From 40CM-4-68-19 sp036513415 (lineage in GTDB: Bacteria; Myxococcota; Myxococcia; Myxococcales; 40CM-4-68-19), in NCBI GenBank assembly GCA_036513415.1, contig DATBZA010000024.1, positions 1-64,000 on the forward strand: 64,000 nucleotides of DNA, in the 5' to 3' direction. The notes beneath the pieces are model-generated. The model was not told the DNA's origin. It saw nothing but the letters and a program-made list of their open reading frames with translations, and ran no database searches. Shown in pieces: positions 25,892 through 34,719 of the stretch; position 1 is the first letter of the stretch, and each line of letters begins with the position of its first letter. A program made the translations under genes and the position numbers.

Positions 25892-25959
25892 CCTGGTTGG
25901 GCGATCCATGCCGACGGCAAGATCGTGTTAGATGGGATGATCTCGCCGGGAGTCACCGA

Positions 25960-27264
25960 ATGGAGTGGACCGCGGAAACCGTCCGCCGCAAGCAGAAAGA
26001 GCTGCTCTTCCCGAACATCACCACCTACTACGAGCAGGCGCTGGCGCTCGAGTCGGGGCGGGGGATGTTCCTCAAGGACGTCGAGGGGCGTGAGTACCTC
26101 GACTTCTACGGCGGAATCCTCACTGTCAGCGTCGGGCACTGCCACCCCCGCGTGACCGAGGCGGCCATCGCCCAGCAGAAGAAGTTGGTGCATGTCTCCA
26201 CTCTCTACGCCACCGTGCCGCAGCTGGAGCTGGCGGAGAAGCTGGTCCAGATCCGGCCAATGAAGGAGAAGGCGAAGGTCTTCTTCACCAACTCCGGCAC
26301 GGAAGCGAACGAGACGGCGGTGACGCTCGCGAAGGAGGCGACCGGACGGCAGGAGCTGGTCGTGCTGCGCCACAGCTACGCCGGCCGGAGCACGCTCGCG
26401 CTCAGCATGATGGGGAACAAGAACTACCGCCCGCGGACGCAGGGCGAGGTCCCCGGCATCCGCTTCGCGCACGCTCCGTACTGCTATCGCTGCGACTTGG
26501 GGCTCACGTACCCGGACTGCGGGGTAGCCTGCGCCAAGGACCTGAAACCGCTGATCGAAACCACCACCGACGGCGAGATCGCCGCCTTCATGGCGGAGCC
26601 CATCCTGGGCGTTGGCGGCTTCATCACGCCGCCCAAGGAGTACTTCGAGATCGCCGTTCCCATCGCTCGCAACCATGGCGGGCTCTTCATCGCCGACGAG
26701 GTCCAGACCGCCTGGGGCCGCACCGGCGGCAAGTGGTGGGCCGTGCAGCAGTACGGGGTCGAGCCGGACATCCTCACCAGCGCGAAGGGAATGGCCAACG
26801 GCCAGCCCATCGGCTTGACGATGGCCAAAACGGCCGTGGCGGACAAGGGCCAGTTCGCGAACATCTCCACCTTCGGCGCCAGCCCCATCAGCATGGTCGC
26901 GGCCGCCGCCACGCTGGACGTGATCGAGGAGGAGAAGCTCCTCTTCAACTCGCAGATGATGGGCAAGGCGCTCCGTGATGGCCTGGAGTCGCTGCAGCAG
27001 CGCTTCCAAGGCATCGGCGACGTGCGCGGCATGGGGCTGATGCAGGCGATCGAGCTGGTGAAGGACCGCGGCACCAAAGAGCCCGACCCGCAGGGAACCG
27101 CCCGCCTGATGGAGGCGGCGCGCAAGCGCGGGCTCCTGATCGGCAAGGGCGGCCTCTACGGAAACTCGCTCCGGATCGCTCCGCCGATGATCGTGAACAA
27201 GGGCCAGATCGACGATGCGCTCCAGCTCCTCGGCGAGGCGCTGGCGGAGGCCCTGAGCCCATGA
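25960..27264 (+). CDS. Class-III PLP-dependent aminotransferase
   Basis: A 434-residue fold-type I aminotransferase. Visible: FFTNSGTEANETAV (PLP phosphate site), LFIADEVQTAWGRTG (Asp/Gln pair contacting PLP) and LTSAKGMANGQP with the Schiff-base Lys at residue 276. A PYCYRCDLGLTYPDCGVAC Cys-rich insert resembles the AGXT2-like (alanine-glyoxylate / beta-amino acid) branch rather than GABA or ornithine transaminases; the substrate is not settled. The ATG is preceded by CGGGAG. Its stop overlaps the start of the Hsp70-domain lipoprotein (ATGA). Confidence 0.9.
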   Translation: MEWTAETVRRKQKELLFPNITTYYEQALALESGRGMFLKDVEGREYLDFYGGILTVSVGHCHPRVTEAAIAQQKKLVHVSTLYATVPQLELAEKLVQIRPMKEKAKVFFTNSGTEANETAVTLAKEATGRQELVVLRHSYAGRSTLALSMMGNKNYRPRTQGEVPGIRFAHAPYCYRCDLGLTYPDCGVACAKDLKPLIETTTDGEIAAFMAEPILGVGGFITPPKEYFEIAVPIARNHGGLFIADEVQTAWGRTGGKWWAVQQYGVEPDILTSAKGMANGQPIGLTMAKTAVADKGQFANISTFGASPISMVAAAATLDVIEEEKLLFNSQMMGKALRDGLESLQQRFQGIGDVRGMGLMQAIELVKDRGTKEPDPQGTARLMEAARKRGLLIGKGGLYGNSLRIAPPMIVNKGQIDDALQLLGEALAEALSP

Positions 27265-27728
27265 GACGGGTGCTGTTGGCGGTCCTCCTGGCCGCCGCCT
27301 GCAAGAGGACGGCACGCCCGCCTTCGTTGGGGGAGGCGATCTCCGTCGAGCAGCCAGGGGGGTCCGCCTCCCAGCTGTTCACGCAGGGCAGCGAGATCCC
27401 GACCAGCGCCACGGAGAGCTTCACCACCGGGAAGGACAACGAGAAACACCTCTACGTCCACGTGCTGCGCGGGGCCGGCCGCACGGCATCCGGCCTGCAC
27501 AGCGAGGCCTGGTGGGAGATCGAAGGGGTCTCGCCGGCGCGAGCCGGAGAGCCGCGGGTGATGGTGACGTTCGAGGTGGACGCGCAGGGGCACCTTGCGC
27601 TCAGCGCGCGCGAGGAGGATCGCCGGCTGTCATCGAAGAAGCTGGAGAGTGCGCCGGGGAAGGCGGCGCCCTCGCCGCTGACCGAGCCGGACGACGACGA
27701 GGACATCGAAGAAGACCCTCCGGACTAG
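27261..27728 (+). CDS. Lipoprotein consisting of a stand-alone Hsp70 substrate-binding beta domain
   Basis: 155 residues. MRRVLLAVLLAAAC is a lipoprotein signal (Cys14). Residues 25-118 align without a single gap to the substrate-binding beta domain of the DnaK at 17012-18931: 32 of 94 positions are identical by my hand count. Shared landmarks include GG-x-A-x-QL, IPT, FTT/FST, VHVL-x-G, P-A-x-x-G-x-P and VTFEVDAQG/VTFDIDANG. Both the ATPase domain and the helical lid are missing; the tail is acidic (DDDEDIEEDPP). It is translationally coupled to the aminotransferase. A membrane-tethered peptide-binding module is the obvious inference; no function has been shown. Confidence 0.85.
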   Translation: MRRVLLAVLLAAACKRTARPPSLGEAISVEQPGGSASQLFTQGSEIPTSATESFTTGKDNEKHLYVHVLRGAGRTASGLHSEAWWEIEGVSPARAGEPRVMVTFEVDAQGHLALSAREEDRRLSSKKLESAPGKAAPSPLTEPDDDEDIEEDPPD

Positions 27729-27862
27729 ACTTCCAATGTTCAATTGTCCGCTCCGGTAGGGCCATGTCGCTCTTCAGCCTCCGGGTGGGCGACGATTTTT
27801 CCGACCGGCGCGCGCCTGGCGCCCCCCTGGTGCGTTAGCATGTCACTCAGTAGCGGAGTGCC

Positions 27863-28942
27863 ATGCCGAATCCCATCGCGCTCGCGATCCCGTTCTTCTT
27901 CCTGCTCATGGGCGTCGAGATCTTCTTCGCCCGGCGGAGGCGGCTCTCGCTCTACCGTTTCCCCGACGTCATCGCGGACCTTTCCTGTGGCATGACCCAG
28001 CAGATCCTGCTGGTGTTCGAGGTCGCCGCGCTCACCGGCGGCTATATCTGGCTCTACCAGCATCGTCTGTTCACGTTCGCCACAGGCTCGGTCTGGCCCT
28101 GGGTGATCGCGTTCTTCGCCGTCGACTTCACCTACTACTGGTGGCACCGGCTCTCGCACCGCGTGAACGTCCTCTGGGCCGTCCACGCCGTGCACCACCA
28201 GAGCGAGGACTACAACTTCGCCGTGGCCCTGCGGCAGGCGGTGCTCTCGGTCTGGACCATCTGGCCCTTGCACCTGCCCCTGGCGCTGATCGGCATTCCG
28301 CCGGCGACGTTCCTGATCGTCGATTCGTTCAGCACGCTGTACCAGTTCTGGATCCACACCGAGTTGGTGGGAAAGCTGGGCTGGTTCGAGCGGGTGTTCA
28401 ACACGCCGTCGCAGCACCGCGTGCACCACGCGGTGAATCCCCGCTACCTGGACCGGAACTACGGAGCCACCCTCTGCGTCTGGGACCGCCTCTTCGGCAC
28501 CTTCGTGGAAGAGCGCGAGCAGCCCGTGTACGGCCTGGTGAAGCCGCTGGGGAGCTTCGACCCGCTCCGCGCGCAGATCCATCATTTCTTCGACATGGCC
28601 CGGCGGACGGGACAGTACCGCGGCCTCGACAAGCTGCGGGTCTGGTTCAATGGACCGGAGTGGGACCACCCGCCCGCGCCGGAGATCACCCGCGCGGAGC
28701 AGCGCAAGCACTCGGTCCGACTCTCGCCCCGCGAAACCACCTTCCTGTCGGTGACGCTGGTGCTTGCCATCGTCGGAACCACGGCGCTGCTCTGGTATCA
28801 GGACCTCGTGCCTTGGACCCTCAAAGCCTTGCTCGCCGGATTCTTGCTGGCGCTGATCGCGGTCTGGGGCCTCGTCCTGGATCGCCGGGCGATCTGGAGA
28901 AGGGCCGCCAGCGTCGCCAGCACGGAACCCGGCCCGCTCTGA
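27863..28942 (+). CDS. Sterol desaturase / fatty-acid hydroxylase family membrane protein
   Basis: A 359-residue membrane di-iron enzyme. The His clusters WWHRLSHR (about residue 93), HAVHHQSEDYN (about 108) and HRVHHAVNPRYLDRNYG (about 190) are those of the ERG3/alkylglycerol-monooxygenase-like superfamily. Hydrophobic segments lie at 5-20, 35-60, 70-88, 120-155 and in a C-terminal pair (about 295-340). It probably oxidises a lipid chain using O2. Ribosome site CGGAG before the ATG. Its last 48 codons overlap, tail-to-tail, the metalloprotease gene on the other strand. Confidence 0.88.
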   Translation: MPNPIALAIPFFFLLMGVEIFFARRRRLSLYRFPDVIADLSCGMTQQILLVFEVAALTGGYIWLYQHRLFTFATGSVWPWVIAFFAVDFTYYWWHRLSHRVNVLWAVHAVHHQSEDYNFAVALRQAVLSVWTIWPLHLPLALIGIPPATFLIVDSFSTLYQFWIHTELVGKLGWFERVFNTPSQHRVHHAVNPRYLDRNYGATLCVWDRLFGTFVEEREQPVYGLVKPLGSFDPLRAQIHHFFDMARRTGQYRGLDKLRVWFNGPEWDHPPAPEITRAEQRKHSVRLSPRETTFLSVTLVLAIVGTTALLWYQDLVPWTLKALLAGFLLALIAVWGLVLDRRAIWRRAASVASTEPGPL

Positions 28943-29757
28943 CCCGGCGAGCAGCCGCATCCGCCGCTGGGCGTCGCCTGGATGCAGGTGACCGTCTGTG
29001 CGCCGCGCGGGTAAATGGTGCAGATCCCTCCGATGTCGTCGGTGCCCAGAATCCGCTTGCTGGTCTGGCCCGAGGGCGCGCTCGCGTACATCGTCGCCCG
29101 GGGATCGTCCGTGTGATCCAGTCCCAGCGAGTGCCCGGCCTCGTGCGTGACGGTGTTCTGCACGTCGATCCGGACGCAGCCGGTCTCGCCAGGGGTCGTA
29201 CACGGCAGACCATTCACCGTGGTGAAGGTGAACTTCGTTCCCGCGGCCGGCGGCGAGTCGTTCAGCTCGATGTCGCTGTCCAGGATCTCCCCGGTCAACC
29301 GATTCGTGGTGGTGGTGGTGGTCGCGATCACGCCGCTGCCGTGAGCGTCGTCCCAGCAGTCGTACAGGTTTCCGCAGCCCCCTTGCGTGCGGCAGGGGTC
29401 GCCGGCGGGCACGACAGCAGGATCGCGGCAGGCGCGGGTGCGGAAGAGCACGAGGTTGTGGTTGGTGCCGGGCTGGAAATACCCGATCAGGCGATCCGCC
29501 GGGTTGGTCGAGAGCGGCTCCTCCGTGAGCACCAGATCGGTGCACGGGACAGCTGCCCAGGTCTGGAAGCTCTTGCGAATCGCATCGTACGTCTCGGCCG
29601 CGGGCGCGTCGGGGGTGCCCTGCGCATCGATCTGGAAGGTGTGCGACCGCGCCTCGGGCCACCGCCACCAGATGCAGAGGCCGGCGCTGTTCGTTGTGCG
29701 CTTGTAAGCCTGCGCCGGCAGCGCGCAGAACAGCAGCACCCAAGCGACGTGCCTCAC
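28798..29757 (-). CDS. Secreted matrixin-like zinc metalloprotease with a MYXO-CTERM-like tail
   Basis: 319 residues. A signal peptide (about 1-17) is followed by a metzincin catalytic domain: HEAGHSLGLDH at 205-215 with the Met-turn TMYAS at 222-226. Several Cys pairs suggest disulfides. Residues 265-296 (GGCGCSPGQSGPGS, a hydrophobic stretch, then RRSRTR) resemble the MYXO-CTERM sorting signal for surface display. A further 23-residue tail follows, unusual since the motif normally ends the protein. The GTG start overlaps the stop of the upstream gene (GTGA). Confidence 0.85.
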   Translation of the reverse strand: MRHVAWVLLFCALPAQAYKRTTNSAGLCIWWRWPEARSHTFQIDAQGTPDAPAAETYDAIRKSFQTWAAVPCTDLVLTEEPLSTNPADRLIGYFQPGTNHNLVLFRTRACRDPAVVPAGDPCRTQGGCGNLYDCWDDAHGSGVIATTTTTTNRLTGEILDSDIELNDSPPAAGTKFTFTTVNGLPCTTPGETGCVRIDVQNTVTHEAGHSLGLDHTDDPRATMYASAPSGQTSKRILGTDDIGGICTIYPRGAQTVTCIQATPSGGCGCSPGQSGPGSVLATLAALLQIARRSRTRPQTAISASKNPASKALRVQGTRS

Positions 29758-30245
29758 CGCCGGGCGCTCCCGAGCACCCGCGCGCGCAGCTCGTCGAGCG
29801 AGAAGTCGTCGGCTTCATCGGCTTTGCAGCCTTCGCACGTCAGGCCGCGCCGATCGCGCAGCGCGCGTTTTGCCAGCCCGGCGGGGGCGCCCACGGCGAA
29901 CTTGCCCAGCGCCAGCCGCTCCACGCCGAACACCGACGGTGCCCGCCGGTGCAGGAACACGACCACTTCCTCGCCGTCGCCGAACTGCGCAACGCCTTGG
30001 ACCGTCTGCGAAAGCTCACCCACTTCGCCCCCGGGAACCAGGACGGCGATCTCCGCCGCGGGAGTCCCCTTCCAGGTCTCGATGGTCCGGAGCACCACGG
30101 TGGTGAAGATCTGCCCGCCCCCCGGGGCCCAGGCGCTGGAGCGCCGCTCAACCCGGGCGTGGACCACGGCGTCCGCGGACGCGGCCAGCGACTCGACGTC
30201 GGCGGGACCACGGACGGTGGCAGCAAGGAGCAGACAGAGCCACAT
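29754..30245 (-). CDS. Secreted protein of unknown function, coupled to the metalloprotease
   Basis: 163 residues. A short signal sequence (MWLCLLLAATVRG) precedes a compact beta-rich region (VVHARVERRSSAW..., TTVVLRTIETWKG, EEVVVFLHRR). The segment IETWKGTPAAEIAVLVPGG resembles a domain often found beside matrixin-like proteases in myxobacterial genomes, but I cannot name a family. A CEGC pair lies near the C-terminus. The stop overlaps the protease start, so the two are co-expressed and it may be a partner or propeptide-like protein. Confidence 0.7.
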   Translation of the reverse strand: MWLCLLLAATVRGPADVESLAASADAVVHARVERRSSAWAPGGGQIFTTVVLRTIETWKGTPAAEIAVLVPGGEVGELSQTVQGVAQFGDGEEVVVFLHRRAPSVFGVERLALGKFAVGAPAGLAKRALRDRRGLTCEGCKADEADDFSLDELRARVLGSARR

Positions 30246-30257
30246 GCGAAGATCGTA

Positions 30258-31946
30258 CTACGGAACCGCGCCGCCGCCGTCCTCCCGAAGGTCGCAGGCG
30301 GCCACTCGCCAGCCCGTGTCCAGATCGATCTGCACCCCACACGCCTTCCCCCAGGGAGCATCGAAGAAACCCGGCCCGTGTTCCTGGAACCGCTCGCCGG
30401 CGAACTGGAGCTTGTGGCCGCGCTGCTCGAGGGCACGCGCGGTGGCCGCCTCGACTCCGCTGGGCTCGACGTGCACGACGTCCGGAAACAGGTTGTGGTG
30501 GATCCGCGGCTGGGCGATCGCGCGATCCACGGGCATCTTGTCGTCGACCAGATGCACGATGGCCTGCACGATGGTGGTCGGAATGGTGGATCCGCCCGAA
30601 GTCCCGATGGCGAGCAGCAATGCTCCGTCGGGAGCGAACAGGAGCGTCGGCGCCATGGAGGAGAGCGGGACCTTTCCCGGCGCCGGAGCGTTCTCCGCCC
30701 CGCCGCGCAGCCCGTAGGTATTGGCCACGTCCGGCGCGACCACGAAGTCGTCCATCTGGTCGTTCAGCAGGAAGCCAGTGCCCTTCGGAACGATGCAGGA
30801 ACCGAAGGCGTCGTTGACGGTGGTGGTGAGCGCGATGGCGTTTCCTTCCTCATCGACCGCCGAGATGTGGGTGGTCCCCTGCTCCGCTGGGAGCACTTGC
30901 GCAACCGGCGTAGCTCGTTCTCCGATCTGCTGCCACACCTCTCCGGCGAATTCCTTGGTGGCCATGTGGCGCACCCGCTCTTCGGCCCCGGGATTGAAGT
31001 CGGGATCGCCGAGCTTCTGGCGAAGCGCATAGAGGCGCTTTTCCGCCTCCACCATGACGTGGAGGAACCGCTCCGGGCGATAACCGCCGGCCCGGGGGTC
31101 CTCGCGCTCCAGCACGTTGAGGAGCGCCGAGATGAGGAATCCCCCGCTGGAGGGCAGCGGCATGCTGACCACCCGGTGCCCGCGATAGGAGGATTCGATC
31201 GGCTTCCTCTCGCGGACCTGCACGCGGGCGAGGTCCTCCAGGGTCAGGATTCCACCGCGTGACGAGACGCTCTCTACGATGCTCCGGGCGATCCGGCCCT
31301 TGTAGAAAGCGTCCGGTCCTCGCTGCCCGATGGCGTGGAGCGTGCGGGCGAGGTCAGGCTGGATCAACTGGTCCCCGGGCTGGCGGACCTCGTATTCTCC
31401 GTCTGTTCCCCGGCGCAGGAAGATGCGCGCGGCCTCGGGATCGGCGGCGAGGCAGTCGAGGCGATGCTCCGACGCCTCCACGAAGCTGATGCTGACCTGA
31501 AAGCCCCGGAGAGCGATCTGCTCGGCGGGGCTGGTCAGCTGCGCCAGCGGCTTCTTGCCGAAGCGCTTGGCCAGCTCCGCGTACCCCTTCACCGCCGCCG
31601 GGACGGCGACGCTGAGCGGCCCCGCGTTAGCGAGGTCCTGGCGGGGCTGCCCGTCCTGGACGTACATGTCCGGGCGCGCGGCCAGAGGGCCGACCTCGCG
31701 GAAATCGAGCACGTGAACGCGCCGGTCCTTGGCGGTGTACACCAGCGCGAACCCGCCGCCGCCGATCCCCGAGCTCTTCGGCTCCACCACGTTCAGGGCG
31801 AAGGCGGCCGCCACGGCCGCATCCACCGCGTTCCCGCCTCGCCTCATCACGGAGGCGCCCGCCTCGGCGGCCAACGGATGAGCGGCCGCGACTGCGCCGC
31901 GGGGCGAGACGGCGGGAAACGCGAGCAGGAGCGCGAGCATCCACAT
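30258..31946 (-). CDS. ggt: Gamma-glutamyltransferase
   Basis: A 562-residue N-terminal nucleophile hydrolase. The N-terminal hydrophobic stretch (MWMLALLLAFPAVSPRG) suggests export. GGNAVDAAVAAAFALNVVEP and SSGIGGGGFALVY are conserved large-subunit motifs. EQGTTHISAVDEEGNAIALT holds the autoprocessing Thr that becomes the small-subunit nucleophile; PLSSMAPTLLF and TSGGSTIPTTIVQAI line the glutamate site. It degrades glutathione or gamma-glutamyl peptides in the periplasm. It lies 12 bp after the start region of the secreted-protein gene and is divergent from gltX. Confidence 0.95.
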   Translation of the reverse strand: MWMLALLLAFPAVSPRGAVAAAHPLAAEAGASVMRRGGNAVDAAVAAAFALNVVEPKSSGIGGGGFALVYTAKDRRVHVLDFREVGPLAARPDMYVQDGQPRQDLANAGPLSVAVPAAVKGYAELAKRFGKKPLAQLTSPAEQIALRGFQVSISFVEASEHRLDCLAADPEAARIFLRRGTDGEYEVRQPGDQLIQPDLARTLHAIGQRGPDAFYKGRIARSIVESVSSRGGILTLEDLARVQVRERKPIESSYRGHRVVSMPLPSSGGFLISALLNVLEREDPRAGGYRPERFLHVMVEAEKRLYALRQKLGDPDFNPGAEERVRHMATKEFAGEVWQQIGERATPVAQVLPAEQGTTHISAVDEEGNAIALTTTVNDAFGSCIVPKGTGFLLNDQMDDFVVAPDVANTYGLRGGAENAPAPGKVPLSSMAPTLLFAPDGALLLAIGTSGGSTIPTTIVQAIVHLVDDKMPVDRAIAQPRIHHNLFPDVVHVEPSGVEAATARALEQRGHKLQFAGERFQEHGPGFFDAPWGKACGVQIDLDTGWRVAACDLREDGGGAVP

Positions 31947-31984
31947 GGCGGCGCACTATAACTTCTGCTATCTCGCCTGCCTCT

Positions 31985-33361
31985 ATGGTTCGCGTCCGGT
32001 TCGCGCCCTCTCCCACCGGGTACCTGCACATCGGCGGCGCCCGCACCGCCCTGTTCAACTGGCTGTGGGCGCGGAAGAACAAGGGCAAGTTCGTCCTGCG
32101 CGTCGAGGATACGGACCAGTCGCGCAGCACGCAGGAGAGCGAGCAGGCCATCATCGAGGGGATGAAGTGGCTGGGCCTCGACTGGGACGAGGGGCCGGTG
32201 GTGGGCGGCCCGCACGCGCCCTACTTCCAGATGCAGCGGCTCGCGACGTACGAAAAGCACGCCGACGCGCTGATCGCGAAAGGCAAGGCGTACCGCTGCG
32301 ACTGCACCAAGGAGGAGTTGGACCGCCTCCGCGAGCAAGCCGCGAAGGAGAAGCGCGGCTTCAAGTACCCGGGCACCTGCCGGAACAAGAACCTGCCCAA
32401 GGGGACGCCGGGCTCGGTGGTGCGCTTCCGGATGCCGGAGCAAGGCGCGACTACCTTCAAGGACCTGGTCAAGGGCGAGATCACCACCCAGCACAAGGAG
32501 CTGCAGGACGAGGTGATCCTGCGCGCGGACGGCGTGCCCCTCTACAACTTCGGCGCCGTGGTGGACGACATCGAGATGGGGATCACCATGGTCGCGCGCG
32601 GAGACGACCACGTGGTGAACACGGCTCGGCAGATCCTGATGTACCAGGCGCTGGACTATCCGGTGCCAGTCTTCGCGCACCTCCCGATGATCCTGGGCGC
32701 GGACAAGCAGCGGCTCTCCAAGCGGCACGGCGCCGTCAGCGTCCTGCAATACCGCGACGAAGGCTACCTGCCGGGCGCGCTGATCAACTACCTGGCGCGG
32801 CTCGGGTGGTCGCACGGAGACCAGGAGATCTTCACGGTGCAGGAGCTGATCGAGAAGTTCGACTGGGAGCACGTCGGAGCGACCGCCGGAGTGTTCAATC
32901 CGCAGAAGCTGGAGTGGCTGAACCAGCAGTGGATCAAGTCGACTCCGGCGGAGGAGCTGGCGAAGGCCACAGGCGTGCCGGCCGCGTTCGCGGCGTTGAT
33001 GCAGGAGCGGGCGCGAAACTTGAACGAGATCCGCGACGCCTGGCGCGCGTACATGGTCCCGGAGTTGCCGGCCTACGACGACAAGGCGGTGGCGAAGCAC
33101 CTCACCCAGGAGACGCGGCCGCTGCTCGAGACCGCGCGCGACCTGATCGAGCGGACGTTCGCGCAGGGACCGCAGGCGATGGAGCACGCATTCCGGGCGC
33201 TCGGCGAGGAGCGCGGCCTCGGCCTCGGCAAGCTCGCCCAGCCGGTCCGCGTGGCGGTCACCGGGACCACGGTGAGCCCGCCCCTGTTCGATACCATCGC
33301 GCTCCTGGGCAAGGAGCGCACCCTGCGGCGCGTCGGCGCCGCGCTGGAGAAAGTCAAATGA
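31985..33361 (+). CDS. gltX: Glutamyl-tRNA synthetase
   Basis: A 458-residue class I synthetase. APSPTGYLHIGGARTALFN contains the HIGH-type site (HIGG), and KQRLSKRHGAVS is the KMSKS loop. The catalytic domain is followed by a C-terminal helical anticodon-binding domain. Slightly shorter than the common 470-490 residues. Whether it is discriminating or also charges tRNA-Gln cannot be told from motifs; the window contains both tRNA-Gln and tRNA-Glu. The stop overlaps the start of the next gene (ATGA). Confidence 0.97.
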   Translation: MVRVRFAPSPTGYLHIGGARTALFNWLWARKNKGKFVLRVEDTDQSRSTQESEQAIIEGMKWLGLDWDEGPVVGGPHAPYFQMQRLATYEKHADALIAKGKAYRCDCTKEELDRLREQAAKEKRGFKYPGTCRNKNLPKGTPGSVVRFRMPEQGATTFKDLVKGEITTQHKELQDEVILRADGVPLYNFGAVVDDIEMGITMVARGDDHVVNTARQILMYQALDYPVPVFAHLPMILGADKQRLSKRHGAVSVLQYRDEGYLPGALINYLARLGWSHGDQEIFTVQELIEKFDWEHVGATAGVFNPQKLEWLNQQWIKSTPAEELAKATGVPAAFAALMQERARNLNEIRDAWRAYMVPELPAYDDKAVAKHLTQETRPLLETARDLIERTFAQGPQAMEHAFRALGEERGLGLGKLAQPVRVAVTGTTVSPPLFDTIALLGKERTLRRVGAALEKVK

Positions 33362-33717
33362 GATCGATCGCTGTCGTGCTCCTGTTGGCGGCCACCCCGG
33401 CGATCGCGGCAGAGGGCTTCAAGGCGCGCGGTTTCATGCTGCCCGACGGCGCGGTGAAGATCGACGACGACCGCTACCGCCTGCCGAGCCCCTGGGACGA
33501 AGCGGTGAGGTTCTACCGGCGCGCCTATCCGCCGGGGAAGTATCCGCGGCGCACGCTGCACAGCCAGACCGCGTACCGGGCGATGCACATCGAGAATCCG
33601 GAGCGCACCGAGTGGGAGGGCGTGAACCTGTACGAGGCCGCACGGGGCGAGGTGAGGGTGTACATCCTGGTGCCCGCGCCGGCGCCTGCACCGGCGCCGC
33701 AACCGAAGGGCAAGTAG
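33358..33717 (+). CDS. Small periplasmic protein, coupled to gltX
   Basis: 119 residues with a signal peptide (MRSIAVVLLLAATPAIAAEG). The mature part has a compact region with SPWDEAVRFYRRAY and TAYRAMHIENPERTEWEGVN and ends in a Pro-Ala repeat (PAPAPAPAPQPKGK) that could span peptidoglycan or stay disordered. The family is not recognised. Four-base overlap with gltX. Confidence 0.75.
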   Translation: MRSIAVVLLLAATPAIAAEGFKARGFMLPDGAVKIDDDRYRLPSPWDEAVRFYRRAYPPGKYPRRTLHSQTAYRAMHIENPERTEWEGVNLYEAARGEVRVYILVPAPAPAPAPQPKGK

Positions 33718-33802
33718 GGCGCACCTGCCGAGAAGGCTTGTGACGCGGTGCGGCCCGCCCCGGAACGAGTTGCGGAGGCATCCCGCCGAAGCCGGGTTTC
33801 GG

Positions 33803-34423
33803 TCAGTCGTAGTCGGTCGGAAGGGAAGGATCCCTTGCATGCTCGAACATGCGCCTGATCTGCCTCTCGGTGACCCGCGCCAGCGAGAGCGGCGGAAGCG
33901 CGTCCTCGGCAAAGAAGCCCACCGCGGTGGTCTCGTCGCTCGAGCGTGCGGCGCCGCCGAGCAAATCGCACCGGAAGAACAGCTTGTAGGCATGGAGGCT
34001 CTCCGGCGGGTGTTCGTGTCGGAGCTTGTCGTAGACCGCAAGGAGCTTCGTGGTCCGCACCCTGTAGCCTGACTCCTCCTCGACCTCGCGCGCCGCGGCC
34101 ACGCCGGGCGCCTCGCCCACGTCACACCAGCCGCCCGGCAGCGTCCAACCGCCGTCGCTCCGCTCCTGCACGAGCAGGACCTGGTTGTCCCGGAAGACCG
34201 CAGCGCGAACGTCCACTTTCGGGGTGGCGTACCCGGTCTCGGCCGCGAGACGCGCCACCATCTGATCGGGTGATGTCCCGGTCCCCTCTGCCAGCATTTC
34301 AGCTGCCAGGCGGCGCACCTCCTCCCACCGATCGCGCTCGAACGTGTCCTTGGTGAACGTCAGACCGTTCTGGGAGAGGGCCGCGAGTCTCAGCGCACGC
34401 CGGAGCCAAGGAGGGGAGTCCAC
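33803..34423 (-). CDS. NUDIX hydrolase, YjhB-like (ADP-ribose pyrophosphatase type)
   Basis: 206 residues. An N-terminal helical domain (LRRALRLAALSQNGLTFTKD then FERDRWEEVRRLAAEMLAE) of the NUDIX-N kind precedes the NUDIX fold. The Nudix box runs from GGWCDVGEAPGVAAAREVEE into ESG with the REVEEE metal-binding glutamates intact. It hydrolyses a nucleoside diphosphate linked to another moiety; substrate unknown. The GTG at 34423 begins just before the conserved helix; readings further upstream have no similarity. Confidence 0.88.
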   Translation of the reverse strand: MDSPPWLRRALRLAALSQNGLTFTKDTFERDRWEEVRRLAAEMLAEGTGTSPDQMVARLAAETGYATPKVDVRAAVFRDNQVLLVQERSDGGWTLPGGWCDVGEAPGVAAAREVEEESGYRVRTTKLLAVYDKLRHEHPPESLHAYKLFFRCDLLGGAARSSDETTAVGFFAEDALPPLSLARVTERQIRRMFEHARDPSLPTDYD

Positions 34424-34468
34424 GCAGCGACTATAGACAAGGTCCCCTGAAGGCGACTGCAGAAGCCC

Positions 34469-34498
34469 TTGCGCAGGGAGGCCCCGGCTGTGTATAGG
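34469..34498 (+). promoter_or_regulatory. Weak candidate promoter for the tRNA pair
   Basis: TTGCGC (34469-34474), an 18-bp spacer and TATAGG (34493-34498) lie about 100 bp before tRNA-Gln in an otherwise empty stretch (34424-34596). The match is partial. Confidence 0.3.
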
Positions 34499-34596
34499 GT
34501 CCGGCCCGCCCTGCTCTGCTGGGGCCTGAACGGTACTCGGGAGGAGAGAGAGCGAGAACAGCAGAGGGCGTCGCAACCCATCGATTTGACGGCTGA

Positions 34597-34670
34597 TGGG
34601 GGATCGTCTAACGGCAGGACGTAGGACTCTGACTCCTACTATCTAGGTTCGAATCCTAGTCCCCCAACCA
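34597..34670 (+). tRNA. tRNA-Gln (anticodon CTG)
   Basis: 74 nt with encoded CCA. Acceptor stem TGGGGGA / TCCCCCA pairs fully; the anticodon loop CTCTGAC gives CTG; the T arm reads GGTTCGAATCC. All cloverleaf arms can be drawn. Confidence 0.95.
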
Positions 34671-34719
34671 TGTGGTAGTTACCCTGCGGGTCAGAGCCGT
34701 GGGCGGCGAAAGGAAAGGC

